This document shows, piece by piece, positions 33,439-43,889 of a stretch of 64,000 nt of DNA. Numbering within the stretch: the stretch's first letter is position 1; every line of letters begins with the position of its first letter. This stretch comes from Trissonchulus latispiculum. Lineage: Eukaryota; Nematoda; Enoplea; Enoplida; Ironidae. The DNA lies in assembly GCA_030248195.1 (NCBI GenBank), contig JASAND010004050.1, positions 48,501 to 112,500 on the forward strand, written 5' to 3'. The notes under the pieces are model-generated. The model searched no databases. It had not been told where the DNA came from and saw only the letters and a list, made by a program, of their open reading frames with translations. Made by a program: the position numbers and the translations under genes.

Positions 33439-35989
33439 CAAGAGTATATAATAGATAAGAGTGTGACACTCTTACACTAGCATGAACAAATCATGCTAGG
33501 TATGCTCGGTGCGTTAACTCGGGACCCCCCCGGAACTTCCGGGGGGGTCCCACTTTGCACTATCTACACGCTTCCATATAAGCGTGTGTCTGCTCGCTGA
33601 TTGGCCCATTAGCCTAAGGCTTACAGTAGGCATTTTATTAGTAATTTTTAATTAATTAATAATAACTTTAATTAGGTTAATGCAATTAAAAAACTAACTC
33701 GACAACTTTGTAGCATTTTTTTCTGCTCTTTTCAATTATATGGAGGGCTTCTGGAACCCCGGAAGATCGTCAGGCCTATCAAAGGGCCAGGAACTGTTAC
33801 AATTACAAGCTAAGATCCAACAAACGAGCCTATGCAAGTGAAGTTGCTGGAAGAGTTGATGGCTTAACCGGTCGGCGATGGTGGACATCTGTAAACGAAA
33901 TCACCGGCCGTAAACCTAGGGACAAGGTACCGACCCTAGAGAGAGCTGGATGCCTATATAAGGACTCTCTATCTAGAGCAAATGTCCTAAATGAAGTTTT
34001 CGCGTCCAAATCTAACTGTCCAGGCCGACAGGATAGGTTACCTGTCTTCACTCCCCGCTGTAATTCCACCATGCCTCAAATTCGCTTTCGTCCTCGTATC
34101 ATTTGTAAGCTGCTGCAACGCCTCGACCCCCACAAAGCAATCGGCCCCGACGACATTCCAAACCTAGTTCTGAAACAGTGTGCCAAGGAACTGGCATACC
34201 CCTTGTCAGTTCTCTTCAATAAATCATTCAGAACTGGAGTAGTCCCTACTGAATGGAAAACGGCCCAAATCACCCCAGTATTTAAGAAGGGTTCGCGTAC
34301 GGATCCAGCTAACTATCGCCCGGTGGCATTACTTTCGTGTGTCTCCAAGGTTATGGAACAGTATTTAAATTACCATCTCGTGAAACATCTCGAGAACAAT
34401 CATCTACTTTCTGACTGTCAGTATGGCTTCAGAAAGGGGAGGTCTACGGCTCAGTGTAATCTCCTGCTAATGGATTATTGCTCTGGTGCCCTGGACAGGG
34501 GTAATGAGGTTCAGATTGTCTCCCTGGACCTCTCAGCAGCTTTTGATACTGTCTGGCACAGGGGACTTCGGCACAAACTGTCCTGCTATGGTCCGTCTAA
34601 ACGTTTCTTGAACTGGTGCTCTGACTATTTGACGGGCCGGCATCAACGGGTGATGGTTGATGGTAACCTATCTGCCCCCTGTCCCATCCGAGCCGGCGTC
34701 CCGCAAGGGTCCCTTCTCGGACCTACGCTCTTCCTACTCTATATCAACGACTTGCCCGAACAATTCGGATGTTCCTGTTTAGTGTATGCTGACGACACAA
34801 CCCTGTACCAGGAAATCCCATCTGGATGCGATCGCGAAACCATCTACACTCTCTTGGAAGCTGACTTAATTGCTGCTGCTCATTGGGCGGCCAAATGGAA
34901 AATGAAATTTAATCCATCAAAAACTCAGTCTCTCCTGGTCTCCAGAAAACGGGATAGACTCTCTGCTCCCCAAATTCACTTTGGGGCTGAACCTATATCC
35001 CAGTCTGACAAACTTGTGCTGTTGGGACTTACGTACACCCAAAATCTATCTTGGGGCCCTCACGTAATGGGCAAAGCGGCCACCGCTGGACGTTTACTAG
35101 GAATGCTAAGGCGTTCTCGAGCATTTCTAAATCCACCAGCTCTTCACCATCTCTACCAGTCGGCTGTACGGCCACTATTTGAATACTGCCTACCGCTCCT
35201 CCCTAATGCTCACAATTATGCACTTTCAGCTCTAGACCAAATCAACCGTAAAGCCCAGAGACTTTTTCCTGACTTACCGCTGGATGAACTAAAAGTCAGA
35301 CGCCTCGTGGGCGCACTTTCCATTTATCGCCAAGCGATAATGAACCCATCATTACCAGTCCACAGAGTCATTCCTCTTCCAATGGACCCTGTTAGACGGA
35401 GATCCACCAGGGCCGTCCGTAACTCAGCAGCCCGTCAGCCTCCCAGATGTCGGACTGAGCATCACAGGCGCAGTTTTATTCCGGCAATTACCTGTGCCTG
35501 GAATTCTCTGCCCGAAGCTGTCGTGGCAGTTGCGTTTGAACCGAAGAAATTCCGTGGTGCTGCCTACCGCCATTTATTATCATCGAATCTCGATGTCTAA
35601 TCCAAGAAGGTATCCAAGAAGGTATATAAAAATTGTTGCATAATACAAAAATTCGAAGGAATGTAAGCTGCAACAATTTTTATATCATTGAAAAGAGCAG
35701 ATAAAATGCTACAATGTTGTCGAGTTAGTTTTTTAATTGCATTAACCTAATTAAAGTTATTATTAATTAATTAAAAATTTCTAATAAAATGCCTACTGTA
35801 AGCCTTAGGCTAATGGGCCAATCAGCGAGCAGACACACGCTTATATGAAAGCGTGTAGATAGTGCAAAGTGGGACCCCCCCGGAAGTTAAGGGGGGGGGG
35901 GGGTCCCGAGTTAACGCACCGAGCATACCTAGCATGATTTGTTCAAGCTAGTGTAAGAGTGTCACACTCTTATCTATTATATACTCTTG
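33439..35989 (+). mobile_element. 2.55-kb element with ~300-bp TIRs enclosing a reverse transcriptase
   Basis: Starts CAAGAGTATATAATAG and ends with its reverse complement; perfect 7-bp TSD TTAATAT (33432-33438, 35990-35996). The TIRs are 33439-33741 and about 35682-35989, including G/C runs, AAGCGTGTGTCTGCTCGCTG and CTCGACAAC(T/A)TTGTAGCAT. Between the arms lies only the RT frame plus ~80 bp. Termini and TSD length match the coding-free element at 3734-4325. It is inserted in the 5' region of the C2H2-encoding element. Whether the RT was captured or inserted secondarily is undecided. Confidence 0.9.
33741..35600 (+). CDS. non-LTR retrotransposon reverse transcriptase (5'-truncated, jockey/CR1-like)
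   Basis: The frame is open from the inner edge of the left TIR (33741) to TAA at 35598; the first ATG is 34071 (509 codons). The upstream part encodes the linker normally between endonuclease and RT, so the endonuclease is missing. RT blocks in order: HKAIGPDDIP, NYRPVALLS, QYGFRKGRST, SLDLSAAFDTVWH (motif A), GVPQGSLLGPTLFLLYINDL (B), YADDTTLY (C, catalytic YADD), then thumb and a C-terminal CAWNSLPE segment. No frameshift or stop was seen and all catalytic Asp residues are present, so the RT domain may be active. After the stop come two copies of TCCAAGAAGGTA, like the short 3' tandem repeats of CR1-type elements, and then a 17-bp inverted repeat (35624-35640/35669-35685). Clade assignment is tentative. 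Confidence 0.85.
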   Translation, partial: WRASGTPEDRQAYQRARNCYNYKLRSNKRAYASEVAGRVDGLTGRRWWTSVNEITGRKPRDKVPTLERAGCLYKDSLSRANVLNEVFASKSNCPGRQDRLPVFTPRCNSTMPQIRFRPRIICKLLQRLDPHKAIGPDDIPNLVLKQCAKELAYPLSVLFNKSFRTGVVPTEWKTAQITPVFKKGSRTDPANYRPVALLSCVSKVMEQYLNYHLVKHLENNHLLSDCQYGFRKGRSTAQCNLLLMDYCSGALDRGNEVQIVSLDLSAAFDTVWHRGLRHKLSCYGPSKRFLNWCSDYLTGRHQRVMVDGNLSAPCPIRAGVPQGSLLGPTLFLLYINDLPEQFGCSCLVYADDTTLYQEIPSGCDRETIYTLLEADLIAAAHWAAKWKMKFNPSKTQSLLVSRKRDRLSAPQIHFGAEPISQSDKLVLLGLTYTQNLSWGPHVMGKAATAGRLLGMLRRSRAFLNPPALHHLYQSAVRPLFEYCLPLLPNAHNYALSALDQINRKAQRLFPDLPLDELKVRRLVGALSIYRQAIMNPSLPVHRVIPLPMDPVRRRSTRAVRNSAARQPPRCRTEHHRRSFIPAITCAWNSLPEAVVAVAFEPKKFRGAAYRHLLSSNLDV

Positions 35990-36031
35990 TTAATATTATT
36001 ATGTATTTGCTTATTATTATATTTGCTTCCT

Positions 36032-36156
36032 GCTGACGTAATCGATATGGTAAGGGCACACAGACAGAAAACGTTCTTTCAGAAAACACAAACTTACACA
36101 CATACATGTGTGTACGTTTTCTGTCCGTGTATCTTTACTATATCGATTACGTCAGC
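36032..36156. repeat. 125-bp hairpin upstream of the C2H2 pseudogene
   Basis: GCTGACGTAATCGATAT (36032-36048) pairs perfectly with 36140-36156, and ACACAGACAGAAAACGT (36058-36074) with 36114-36130 (one mismatch). The hairpin ends a few bases before the zinc-finger reading frame and contributes a spurious hydrophobic N-terminus to the frame at 36037. Confidence 0.8.
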
Positions 36157-36159
36157 ATC

Positions 36160-38147
36160 GTATCAGTGTACAGCTTGTATAAAGACATATTCTCATCGCC
36201 AAAGCCTGCACCGTCATAGGCTTGAGGCTCATAAACTAAATGGTGAAGACAATGAAGATTATACTACAGATAGCGAGAGCAGTGATAATGGATCTGATCA
36301 AGGGTCTGATGGGTCAGGAAACTGAAGCGTTAAGGCCATTTTTGGATGATTTAAGCGAAGAAGCCCTGACTAAACATAGGTCCAAATTCCGGAGGCTTCA
36401 AAGAGAATACAAAAAAGATGGCTATGACCCTAGAGGAGGTACTCGTCAGGAAGATTTCGCAGATTTGAGACCTCGCATTAGGCAAACACTTACCTAATGA
36501 ACTGTTATTAAACAAATTTGCACAGCTCATTTCCTTTGGAAACGACCCAATAATAAAGGAGATACGTGATAAGAGGGATTCAATTCAGGAAGACAAAGGT
36601 ATTGACATCATGGATGCTTACTAACTCACGTGTGTCTCCTTGACACCCCCACTTAATGGTCCATTTGTAAAACCGATTGATCCAGACGCAGCATGAGATG
36701 GGGGTGAATGATCCAGCAATTATGTTCATTGATCCACCCGTCAATTTTGCACAAATGCCGCTTTTATATGTGGTTCGCCAAATACCATTTTTCGAACCAA
36801 CTTAATGATCCAACTGCGGGAGTCACATCATTTGAAAGAGAATTTTCTGTTTTCAAAGATCCACAAACCCAAAAAATACGAAAGTGCTTAGAAAAATTTA
36901 ATTTCAATTTAAAAAGTTAAAACTTTAACAGAAAATGCTTGCCTTCAACCCCATTAGTGTGCTTGCTGTCCGCTCACCGAAATCTGATCGGCTTGATTAC
37001 AAAATTCTGACAACCAATTCTTTATTATTTCTGTTATTTTATGTTAATTTTGTTTGATGTAACTCAATATAGTTTCCGTTAATTGTTTATTGTTTCAAAA
37101 TGAGCGAAAATGCAGAGCGAAATTTCAAATTTTGGACATATAAAATTTTGAATGTCTGACTGGCCGTCCGCTCACCGATAACGGGCAGGTTGGGCGCAAA
37201 TAACAAAATTTTATATTCTTTCATGCTCAGTGTTGCTAAAGGTCTTCGACGTCGCTGAGCACGAATATTCAGTTCTTTTGGCAAGGAAACCTTTGTTTCG
37301 TATAGAAAATCAGTGGTAGCTTTCATTATGATTACGTAACTGCAGCAACGCCTTTCAACTTAGTTTACCTGGTTATTCAGGACGAAACGAAGTTTTATTT
37401 GCCAAAAGAACCGAATATTCGTGTTCAGCGACGTCGAAAACCTTTATCAACACTGATTATAAAAGAATATAAAATTTTGTTATTTGCGCCAACCCTGCCC
37501 GTTGTCGATGAGCGGACGGCAAGTCAGACATTCAAAATTTTATATGTGCAAAATTTGAAATTTCGCTCTGCATTTTCGCTAATTTTGAAACAATAAACAA
37601 TTAGCGGAAACTATATTGAGTTACATCAAACAAAATTAACATAAAATAACAGAAATTAAAAGAATTGGTTGTGTCAGAATTTTGTAATCAAACCGATCAG
37701 GTTTCGGTGAGCGGACAGCAAGCACACTAATGGGGTTGAAGGCAAGCATTTTCTGTTAAATCCCTGGAAAGTTTTAACTTTTTAAATTGAAATTAAATTT
37801 TTTCTAAGCACTTTCGTATTTTTTGGGTTTGTGGATTATAGAAAACAGAAAATTCTCTTTCAAATGATGTGACTCCCGCAGTTGGATCATTGAGTTGGTT
37901 CGCAAAATGGTATTTGGCGAACCACATATAAAAGCGGTATTTGTGCAAAATTGACGGGATCAATGAAAATAATTGCTGGATCATTCACCCCATCTCATGC
38001 TGCGTCTGGATCAATCAGTTTTACAAATGGATCATTAAGTGAGGAGACACACGTTATAAACTCGCTATTCAAAAGAATAAAGCTATCGATATTTATATAC
38101 TTGATAATTTCACCGACATTAAAGATGACGAAGAAGAAGCAGAGTGA
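36160..38147 (+). pseudogene. C2H2 zinc-finger protein pseudogene, frameshifted and split by a palindromic MITE
   Basis: Related throughout to the intact gene at 62958-63533. Segments in order: zinc finger YQCTACIKTYSHRQSLHRH (36163 on), acidic stretch, then after a frame change LSEEALTKHRSKFRRLQREY, another break near 36495, then LNKFAQLISFGNDPIIKEIR, to DAY at 36620. The 1427-bp element 36628-38054 interrupts here; the reading resumes after the TSD at 38055 and reaches a stop at 38145-38147 through an acidic C-terminus like the paralogue's. All four zinc ligands (C-x2-C, H-x4-H) are still present. The breaks mean it cannot make the full protein. Confidence 0.85.
36628..38054. mobile_element. 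1427-bp palindromic MITE inserted in the C2H2 gene
   Basis: Ends ACGTGTGTCTCC / GGAGACACACGT; arms of ~690 bp are inverted copies meeting near 37345. Flanks TACTAACTC (36619-36627) and TATAAACTC (38055-38063) form a 9-bp TSD with two changes; the right copy matches the frame expected from the paralogue. The 9-bp TSD and long arms suggest a Mutator-like or foldback origin. The mirror-image ORFs in each arm (EYKILLFAP, FKILYVQNLKFRSAFSLILK) are by-products of the palindrome unless shown otherwise. Confidence 0.9.
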
Positions 38148-38279
38148 AGATTTAAAGTTGTTCAAAAACAATATCAGCTCCATTGTTATAAATATACATG
38201 TACGTCAGCATTATGTAAGCCTAAATGAAGCTGTGTACAGCTACGCTCTTATTTAAGTTTAAAGAAAATTAATTTTTAA

Positions 38280-38530
38280 AGAAAGATTCTTGTGGAAGAA
38301 AGAAAGATTCTTTGAAAAGAAAGAAAGAAGAAAGCAACTTAACGTAAAGGTCAAGTGTAATTTAATCCTGCCTACCCTCCCTGTGTGCGCTTGTTGCACA
38401 TAAAGCTTCTGCTTAAATGTGTTAGCTGTCAATCAAACTTTGACCTTTGCTTTAATGAGTGTATTTTGGAAGAAGAGTGAAAGAAATATTATTGTGAAAG
38501 AAAGAAATAAACTTTATTTCGAAAGGTTCT
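38280..38530. repeat. GAAAGA-rich purine tracts
   Basis: Two purine-rich blocks (GAAAGATTCTTGTGGAAGAA and GAAAGAAAGAAATAAAC) with complementary pyrimidine sequence (GGTTCTTTCTTTTAAC) near 38526, which can fold back. Within the outer C2H2-encoding element, after its gene. Confidence 0.5.
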
Positions 38531-38770
38531 TTCTTTTAACTTAAATAAGAGCTTAGCTGTAAGCATTAACGTAAGCACTGAGTAAGCCTTACGTACGTGG
38601 AATGTAAGTGTTTACGTATTGTGTAAACATTTGACTTGAAGTTGTTGACTAATATAGACCATTCCATGAAAAACCAGTTATCCAAGCGTCAGCTAAAGAG
38701 AAGCAAACTGACAGTGCGTTAGGCTAAACTGGAAGCTTATATATAGCTGCTTTAGCTGTATAAATTCTAA

Positions 38771-38955
38771 GCTTCGGTGACCGAGTGGGCTAAGGCGCGG
38801 TTTTTTAGCCTAGATTAATTCAAGTGGTGGTTAGAGTCTCAGTTGAAATTTGGTATTATAAAATAATATTGCATATGTTTTAGGTAGGTGTCAGTTTAAG
38901 TGTGCTTATGGTAATTGTAATGTTATGCAGTAAATTGTTGTAAAAAATAAAGAAA
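38771..38955 (+). repeat. tRNA-derived SINE-like repeat with A-rich tail
   Basis: GGTGACCGAGTGGGCTAAGG is a Leu/Ser-type A-box region; the B-box is decayed (GGTTAGAGTCTC). Body of ~100 bp and an A-rich end (TAAAAAATAAAGAAAAAAG). The hammerhead motif starts 10 bp further on. Confidence 0.55.
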
Positions 38956-38964
38956 AAAGAACAA

Positions 38965-39021
38965 AACCGTAACGGTTGCCTAGCCGTCTGATGAGGCCCT
39001 GTGGCGGGGGCCGAAACAGTT
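38965..39021 (+). ncRNA. hammerhead self-cleaving ribozyme (type III topology)
   Basis: All core elements are in place. Stem III: AACCGU 38965-38970 with ACAGUU 39016-39021 (one C-A mismatch). Predicted cleavage is after GUA at 38971. Stem I ACGG/CCGU (38972-38975, 38984-38987) closes an 8-nt loop. CUGAUGA is at 38988-38994. Stem II GGCCC/GGGCC (38995-38999, 39008-39012) has an 8-nt loop. GAA 39013-39015 precedes the A that pairs with U38970. Both closed loops could make the loop-loop contact known to speed cleavage. Stem III is short, so activity as a monomer may be weak; such short-stem motifs often act as dimers in repeats. Confidence 0.85.
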
Positions 39022-40157
39022 AGTACCATAACATGAGGAGCCCCAAATAGCTCTCAAATATATACCTGCATAAATGCCCTGAGGGATTAACCTGAGCCAG
39101 AACCGTCATTTTTTAGCTACTGACATTTACAAAATAAAATCCAAACATCAGAAATGACAACAACTGCCAGATTCATAGGATAACGTGAGGGTGAGGGGAA
39201 GGTGCAAACTCCTCCCAGACCGGCAAAAAGGGCAGACCCTCTCGTCCAGAAGGGAAAGAAGGGTAGATCCCTCAACGGTTTATAGCAAAAATTTAAAATT
39301 TTGAACAAACTTTAGCAATTGTCATTTTTGACAAACTTTTTGGCCAAAATCGTAAATGATGTGCAATTTTGCTAATTTAGGGGTGGATCCCCTAAAATTT
39401 TAAATTGTTTAGGGGCAGACCCCTCGTCAGAGTCTGTGAATGTATGGTCAGATCCGTGGCAAGAAAACAGTTAGTATATGATCTATATAATCAATATATA
39501 ATCTATAATCTATAATAGGTATAGTATATAAGAAAAGCTTTAGCATATGTGTTAGTGGTTAAAGGAAAAAGCGGTATAAATATTGCAAGATGGAAAGGAT
39601 GTTGTTTGATTTTAACTCTATTAAAATGCGGTATTTTATTCCGGCTGGAGCCGGAATACCTAATATGGATTTCTAGTATTGTTTCTGTGTGATTGCTCTG
39701 CTGCCTTGGAAAAAGGCCTATGTTTAACACAGGCCTAGCTAGGCACCATTTTTGCATGCAAATTAGTTTGCAACGACAGGTGCAATTGTAGAATTTAATG
39801 TATTCTTAATATCAGCACAAACCAGTAGAGTCATTGATGGACCGGTGAACCGGTGAAACTTGCAAGAATAACCTGAAGATTTGTATATGCCACCAGTGAA
39901 AGCAAACTTGCGGGGGATGGATTACACCTGTGTAAATCTTCCAGGGGGGGCAGATTTGAGGGAGTTTTGTAGACCATGTCATCGCCTACAGCAAATACTA
40001 GATAACGATAAAGGATTTGACAGGCTTGGTTCTCAGATTATTTCATTATAGATCGTTTTCTTAGCATAACAGTAACAGTTGTTTGATTTACTATTGATGA
40101 AACTGCATGCAACTGAATCAGATCTGTAAGGTACACTCCCTCTGCTCCTTACTATAC
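39022..40157. other. left flank of the giant LTR element
   Basis: No gene supported; AT-rich with locally C/G-rich CTCCCAGACCGG-type patches at 39180-39430. ATAC at 40154-40157 is the left copy of a possible 4-bp TSD for the LTR element. Confidence 0.4.
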
Positions 40158-41851
40158 GTAATGAATACAAAACAAACAATTAAAAATATCCCAAAAATTC
40201 GCGCTGAGCTTAAAATGTTATTCTTAATTCCTGCAGTTTCTAAAGACAAGCATCAAAGTAGGATACTCAATTATGTTTGTAACTTGTATCTTACTATAAG
40301 CAGAAAATCGTATCGTATTTTGTCTACAGTTGATATGTATGCTTCTAGTATATTACTTGTGCGTTTCTGCATATTGATCAGTTTTGTTCGTTCAGGCACG
40401 GGGGGTCAGAAATATCTCACCAAGTAGTACCCGCCGGGATTTTTATGTATTAAGATCTTCGTCAATGGCAATTACTAATTTAATGCAATTTAAATAGGTA
40501 AACTATAAATGGAGCGTGGCAGTAATTGTGGACGTAATTAGGATTGAATGAAGCCTTTTCCATACAAATTAAGTCTGAGCTTGCCTCCTGTTTCATCTTT
40601 TAATGTTGCTCTGTTCTGTTACCGACTCTACAGTCTAGCTTTAGTATCTGAGTTTTAACCAAAAAGACTAGCGATTGGCAAAGTAATTTAAGCGTCCATA
40701 ATTTCGCCCGTCTACAGTAGCACAGATATTAAACTTCAGGTTCATTTCTGTAGTAATTACTGCTTAAGTTGTCAACTTTCATGTATACAAAGTTGGTTTA
40801 AGTTGAATTTGAAATATTTTTCTTTAACGTTTTCTCTTTGATAAATTGTTTCATACTCAAGCAAACAAAATGCAGTTGAGGTCAAAATATTTCGGAACCA
40901 GGAAGCAGCTGACCAAACCTAAGCTAAAACCAAGCCAAACCACAAATATTATTTATGTGACCAAGATTAATACATTTATGTGGCGTCAGCTTAACTTTTT
41001 CCAACTTGCTAGCACTTGGTCAATAATTTTCAAATAACAAATATAAACAGAGGGGAACTGGTTTAATTTCTCACAACTTGCAAAATTATTTAGAAAATCT
41101 AATTTTTACAAATTTCCAGATATAGGAATCTTGTGCTAATCTTAAACAAAGAATACTTAAGCAAGCCAATAATTTGATTGCGGCAATTTTTATAATGAAT
41201 CTATTATAATCTTACTATTTAACATTCAGGATTCTATTTTGTCAAGCCCTGGAAGTAACCATTAGTGAAGTCTTGACCCTTCAAATATTTGCAATTTTAG
41301 TGACTCCAGAAACAACTGATTTAATTAATTCTGCATCAAACGAGCCGACCAACAGGCACAGTCATTAATTTAGTTCAGGAGCTAAAACTTGCTATTTTCG
41401 AATGACCAAACGAATGGCCGAAGCTTTTTATTGTCGTCTTCTTATAATTTTAATATTGGCTTAACATTATTGTAAAGTATTATTACGATTACAATAACTT
41501 TAACAAGCAAGTTCTGAGGAATTTGTAATAGTACCTCAGGATAATTTTAATAGTTTCTTTAAAAATCATATTTGGAGTCATCTAAGTGGTTTAAATCTCG
41601 CATGAAGCTATGAAAGATTTAGATAAAAGAACTGTAAACTGGTTCAAGTTTCGCACCATCAAAAAATAGCTCCGCGAAAGCTATCTCATGAAGCTTCGAG
41701 AATCGCTGGTTCAATTCCTTTTCTAATTCTAACAATTTAAATTGCCTAGGGTTTCACTTCAGTCTTTTCAATAACTTTGCTTTACAGTAAAGGCAGAACT
41801 TTTCTGAAATTTTTGTATCCCTTCAGTAGCAAGTTCAAATGAGAATGTTGT

Positions 41852-43889
41852 TGTAATTGCACTCTTTTCTACTGATGATTATTCAGATCAAGCATCATTT
41901 GCAACTCTGTGGTTCTATATTCTATTCGATTCTAAGAGAAAGTCTAGCTATGCCAAAGCCAAAAGCTTTAAAGTCGCACCGAAATCTAGCTATCATTTTT
42001 TCAGTGACTAGAGTTAAGCAAGTCCTAATCATGTTTTTCGTTTGTACTAGGGAAAAGTTCATCTTTTCCATGATTAATGCAACGAAGAAATAAGGACGCA
42101 CAGAGATGGACGCGGGCCGCGGGAGCCCGCGGGAGCCCGCGGGAGCCCGCGGGATTCCGCGGGACGGGGCGGGATGGGACGACAGCCTTCGTCCCGCGGG
42201 ATCCCGCGGGACAAAAATTTCTTGTATTTACTTCAAAATTAGGGAATTTTTTAGAAAGTTAGATAACAGTTTTCAAAACATTACAGTCACACTTCAAATT
42301 ATTCTATACAATTTAATTTTAAGGTAATATAAGTTTCATTTGCTGTGCTGGTTTGCGTATCTTTTCTGATTGAAAGTTTATTGTTTAATTTTGAGTATAC
42401 GCAGGTAATGTAAATGATTTCGAAGTTGTATAAAGTGTTTATTATGTATAATAACCAGTCAAGGGTTTGATTTTTAACTTAAGGTGGTGATTCCCTTTGG
42501 GCACATACTATTGGTTGAATGTCCAAATCAAGATGAAATTTGATGAGACTTTCCAAAATAAGTTCTTTTAGCATTCTAACGCCCTCCGCGCAATCCCGCT
42601 TCAAAACTTTGACGTCTCCGTTCAGGGCGGTTTTTGCCGATTTTTGACACTTAGACAGCAGCTGCATAGCTATGACCATATTCTTTCAAAAGATCTTGTT
42701 GAGCTCTACATTTTTGCTTTTTAAAGCTCCTATCTAGCTTTTCTCTATAGTGAGATATAGCTGATTTTCTTATTTCGGCGTTAAAAACTTGTCATTTTTG
42801 CAGAAATCAAATAATCCGCCATTTCTTGAGCTACGCAACTACGCAAGCCGTAAAATTAAACCAAGGATGTCAATTTGAAGGTCTCATCGAGGCCGATTAT
42901 TCGTGGCATTGTAATCTTCTAAATGCTATGCCGTACGCTGCTATCATAAAAAATGTAGTTTTTGCAAAGACATGAGCAAATTTTTTCCAGCGATTGTGGA
43001 GCATTTACTATGCAAGCTAGAGGGTTGCCACTGACTGGACGTGTTTTACACAAAAATACCCAGGGACCCTTTTTAGTTGCCCCGACTGTTGCTTTCTAGC
43101 TAAAGTGGTCGCTTGCCAAAGTCGGGAAAAGTAATCAAAATCCAGGCTGCGCTTACATTTCAGCTAATTTCTTTATAATGAAGAGGGATTTCATAGTAAT
43201 TAAAAAAGGGTCCCCAGCTATGTAATAGTTGAATCGAATGATGTGGCCGACGCCTCACGAAAAAATTTACTTTAGTCTGCAAAAATTCTGGAAAATTAAA
43301 TTACTTCGAAAATGCAGTAAAATAATTTCCGAGAACTAAAGTTAGATTCACTGCATTGGTTAGAAAGAGAAAATGTTAAGCTTCATTTCGATATAAAAAT
43401 GGCTTATTAGCTCCAAGGAATGACTGAGTAATAGGGGTTCAAATTTGATGTCTCCAAAAGGAATCACCACCTTAAAGACGGGACAAAGCTAGAGACTTTT
43501 GAAACTTGGCTTTATCTGCATTGCCTAATTTAATCAGTTATAATTTGCAAACCAGCTGGTTCTAACAGATCTATGCAATGTAATAATCATGGAACCGATG
43601 AGAAGAATCACTATTCTGCTGGAGACTATATTGAACGAACCTCAAGCTGCGAAAATTATAACGCGCAAGTTTTAATTTTAATTTTAAATTTTTTTAATTT
43701 TAATTGCACTCTTTTCTACTGATGATTATTCAGATCAAGCATCATTTGCAACTCTGTGGTTCTATATTCTTGTAGAAGTACTATCATTTCTGCAGCGATT
43801 AGAGTTAAACAAGTCCTAATCATGTTTTTCGTTTGTACTAGGGAAAAGTTCATCTTTTCCATGATTAATGCAGCGAAGAAATAAGGACG
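41852..43889. repeat. LTR-internal duplication separated by foreign DNA
   Basis: TAATTGCACTCTTTTCTACT...AAATAAGGACGCA occurs at 41852-42097 and again at about 43700-43889 (with a ~60-bp internal deletion), but only once in the 3' LTR (about 59655-59905). The 1.6 kb between starts with a GC-rich array of GCGGGAGCCC (42110-42210) and contains the TTAA element 42483-43471. Confidence 0.8.
42483..43471. mobile_element. 989-bp TTAA-flanked MITE inside the 5' LTR
   Basis: TIR GGTGGTGATTCC / GGAATCACCACC, flanked on both sides by TTAA (42479-42482, 43472-43475). TTAA targets are typical of piggyBac- and Kolobok-type elements. No transposase-like frame. Absent from the 3' LTR, so it arrived after the LTRs were made or with the insertion around it. 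Confidence 0.8.

Larger units (their letters stand above)
33314..38652 (+). mobile_element. composite element: C2H2-encoding TIR element with two nested insertions
   Basis: Outer inverted repeats: 33321-33420 (CAACAACTTCAAGTCAAATG... ACGTACGTAAGGCTTACTCA) against about 38565-38647, ~85 bp and well conserved. Removing the two nested elements (33439-35989 and 36628-38054, each with its own TSD) leaves ~1.35 kb holding one zinc-finger gene, now a pseudogene. The termini are rich in CTTAC/GTAAG motifs, as are both sides of the related gene at 62958. No TSD is obvious for the outer element, and no known transposase motif was recognised, so mobility is inferred from structure. Confidence 0.7.

Noticed and set aside
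37087..37596. Mirror-image frames in the palindrome as a real gene pair
   Set aside because: They are the same arm sequence read on both strands; no start context or domain.
41665..41715. tRNA-like segment in the LTR (GGTTCAATTCC B-box)
   Set aside because: Only the 3' half resembles a tRNA; no A-box at correct spacing.
43718..43740. Hammerhead-like CTGATGATTATTCAG in the LTR
   Set aside because: Lacks GAAA and paired stems.
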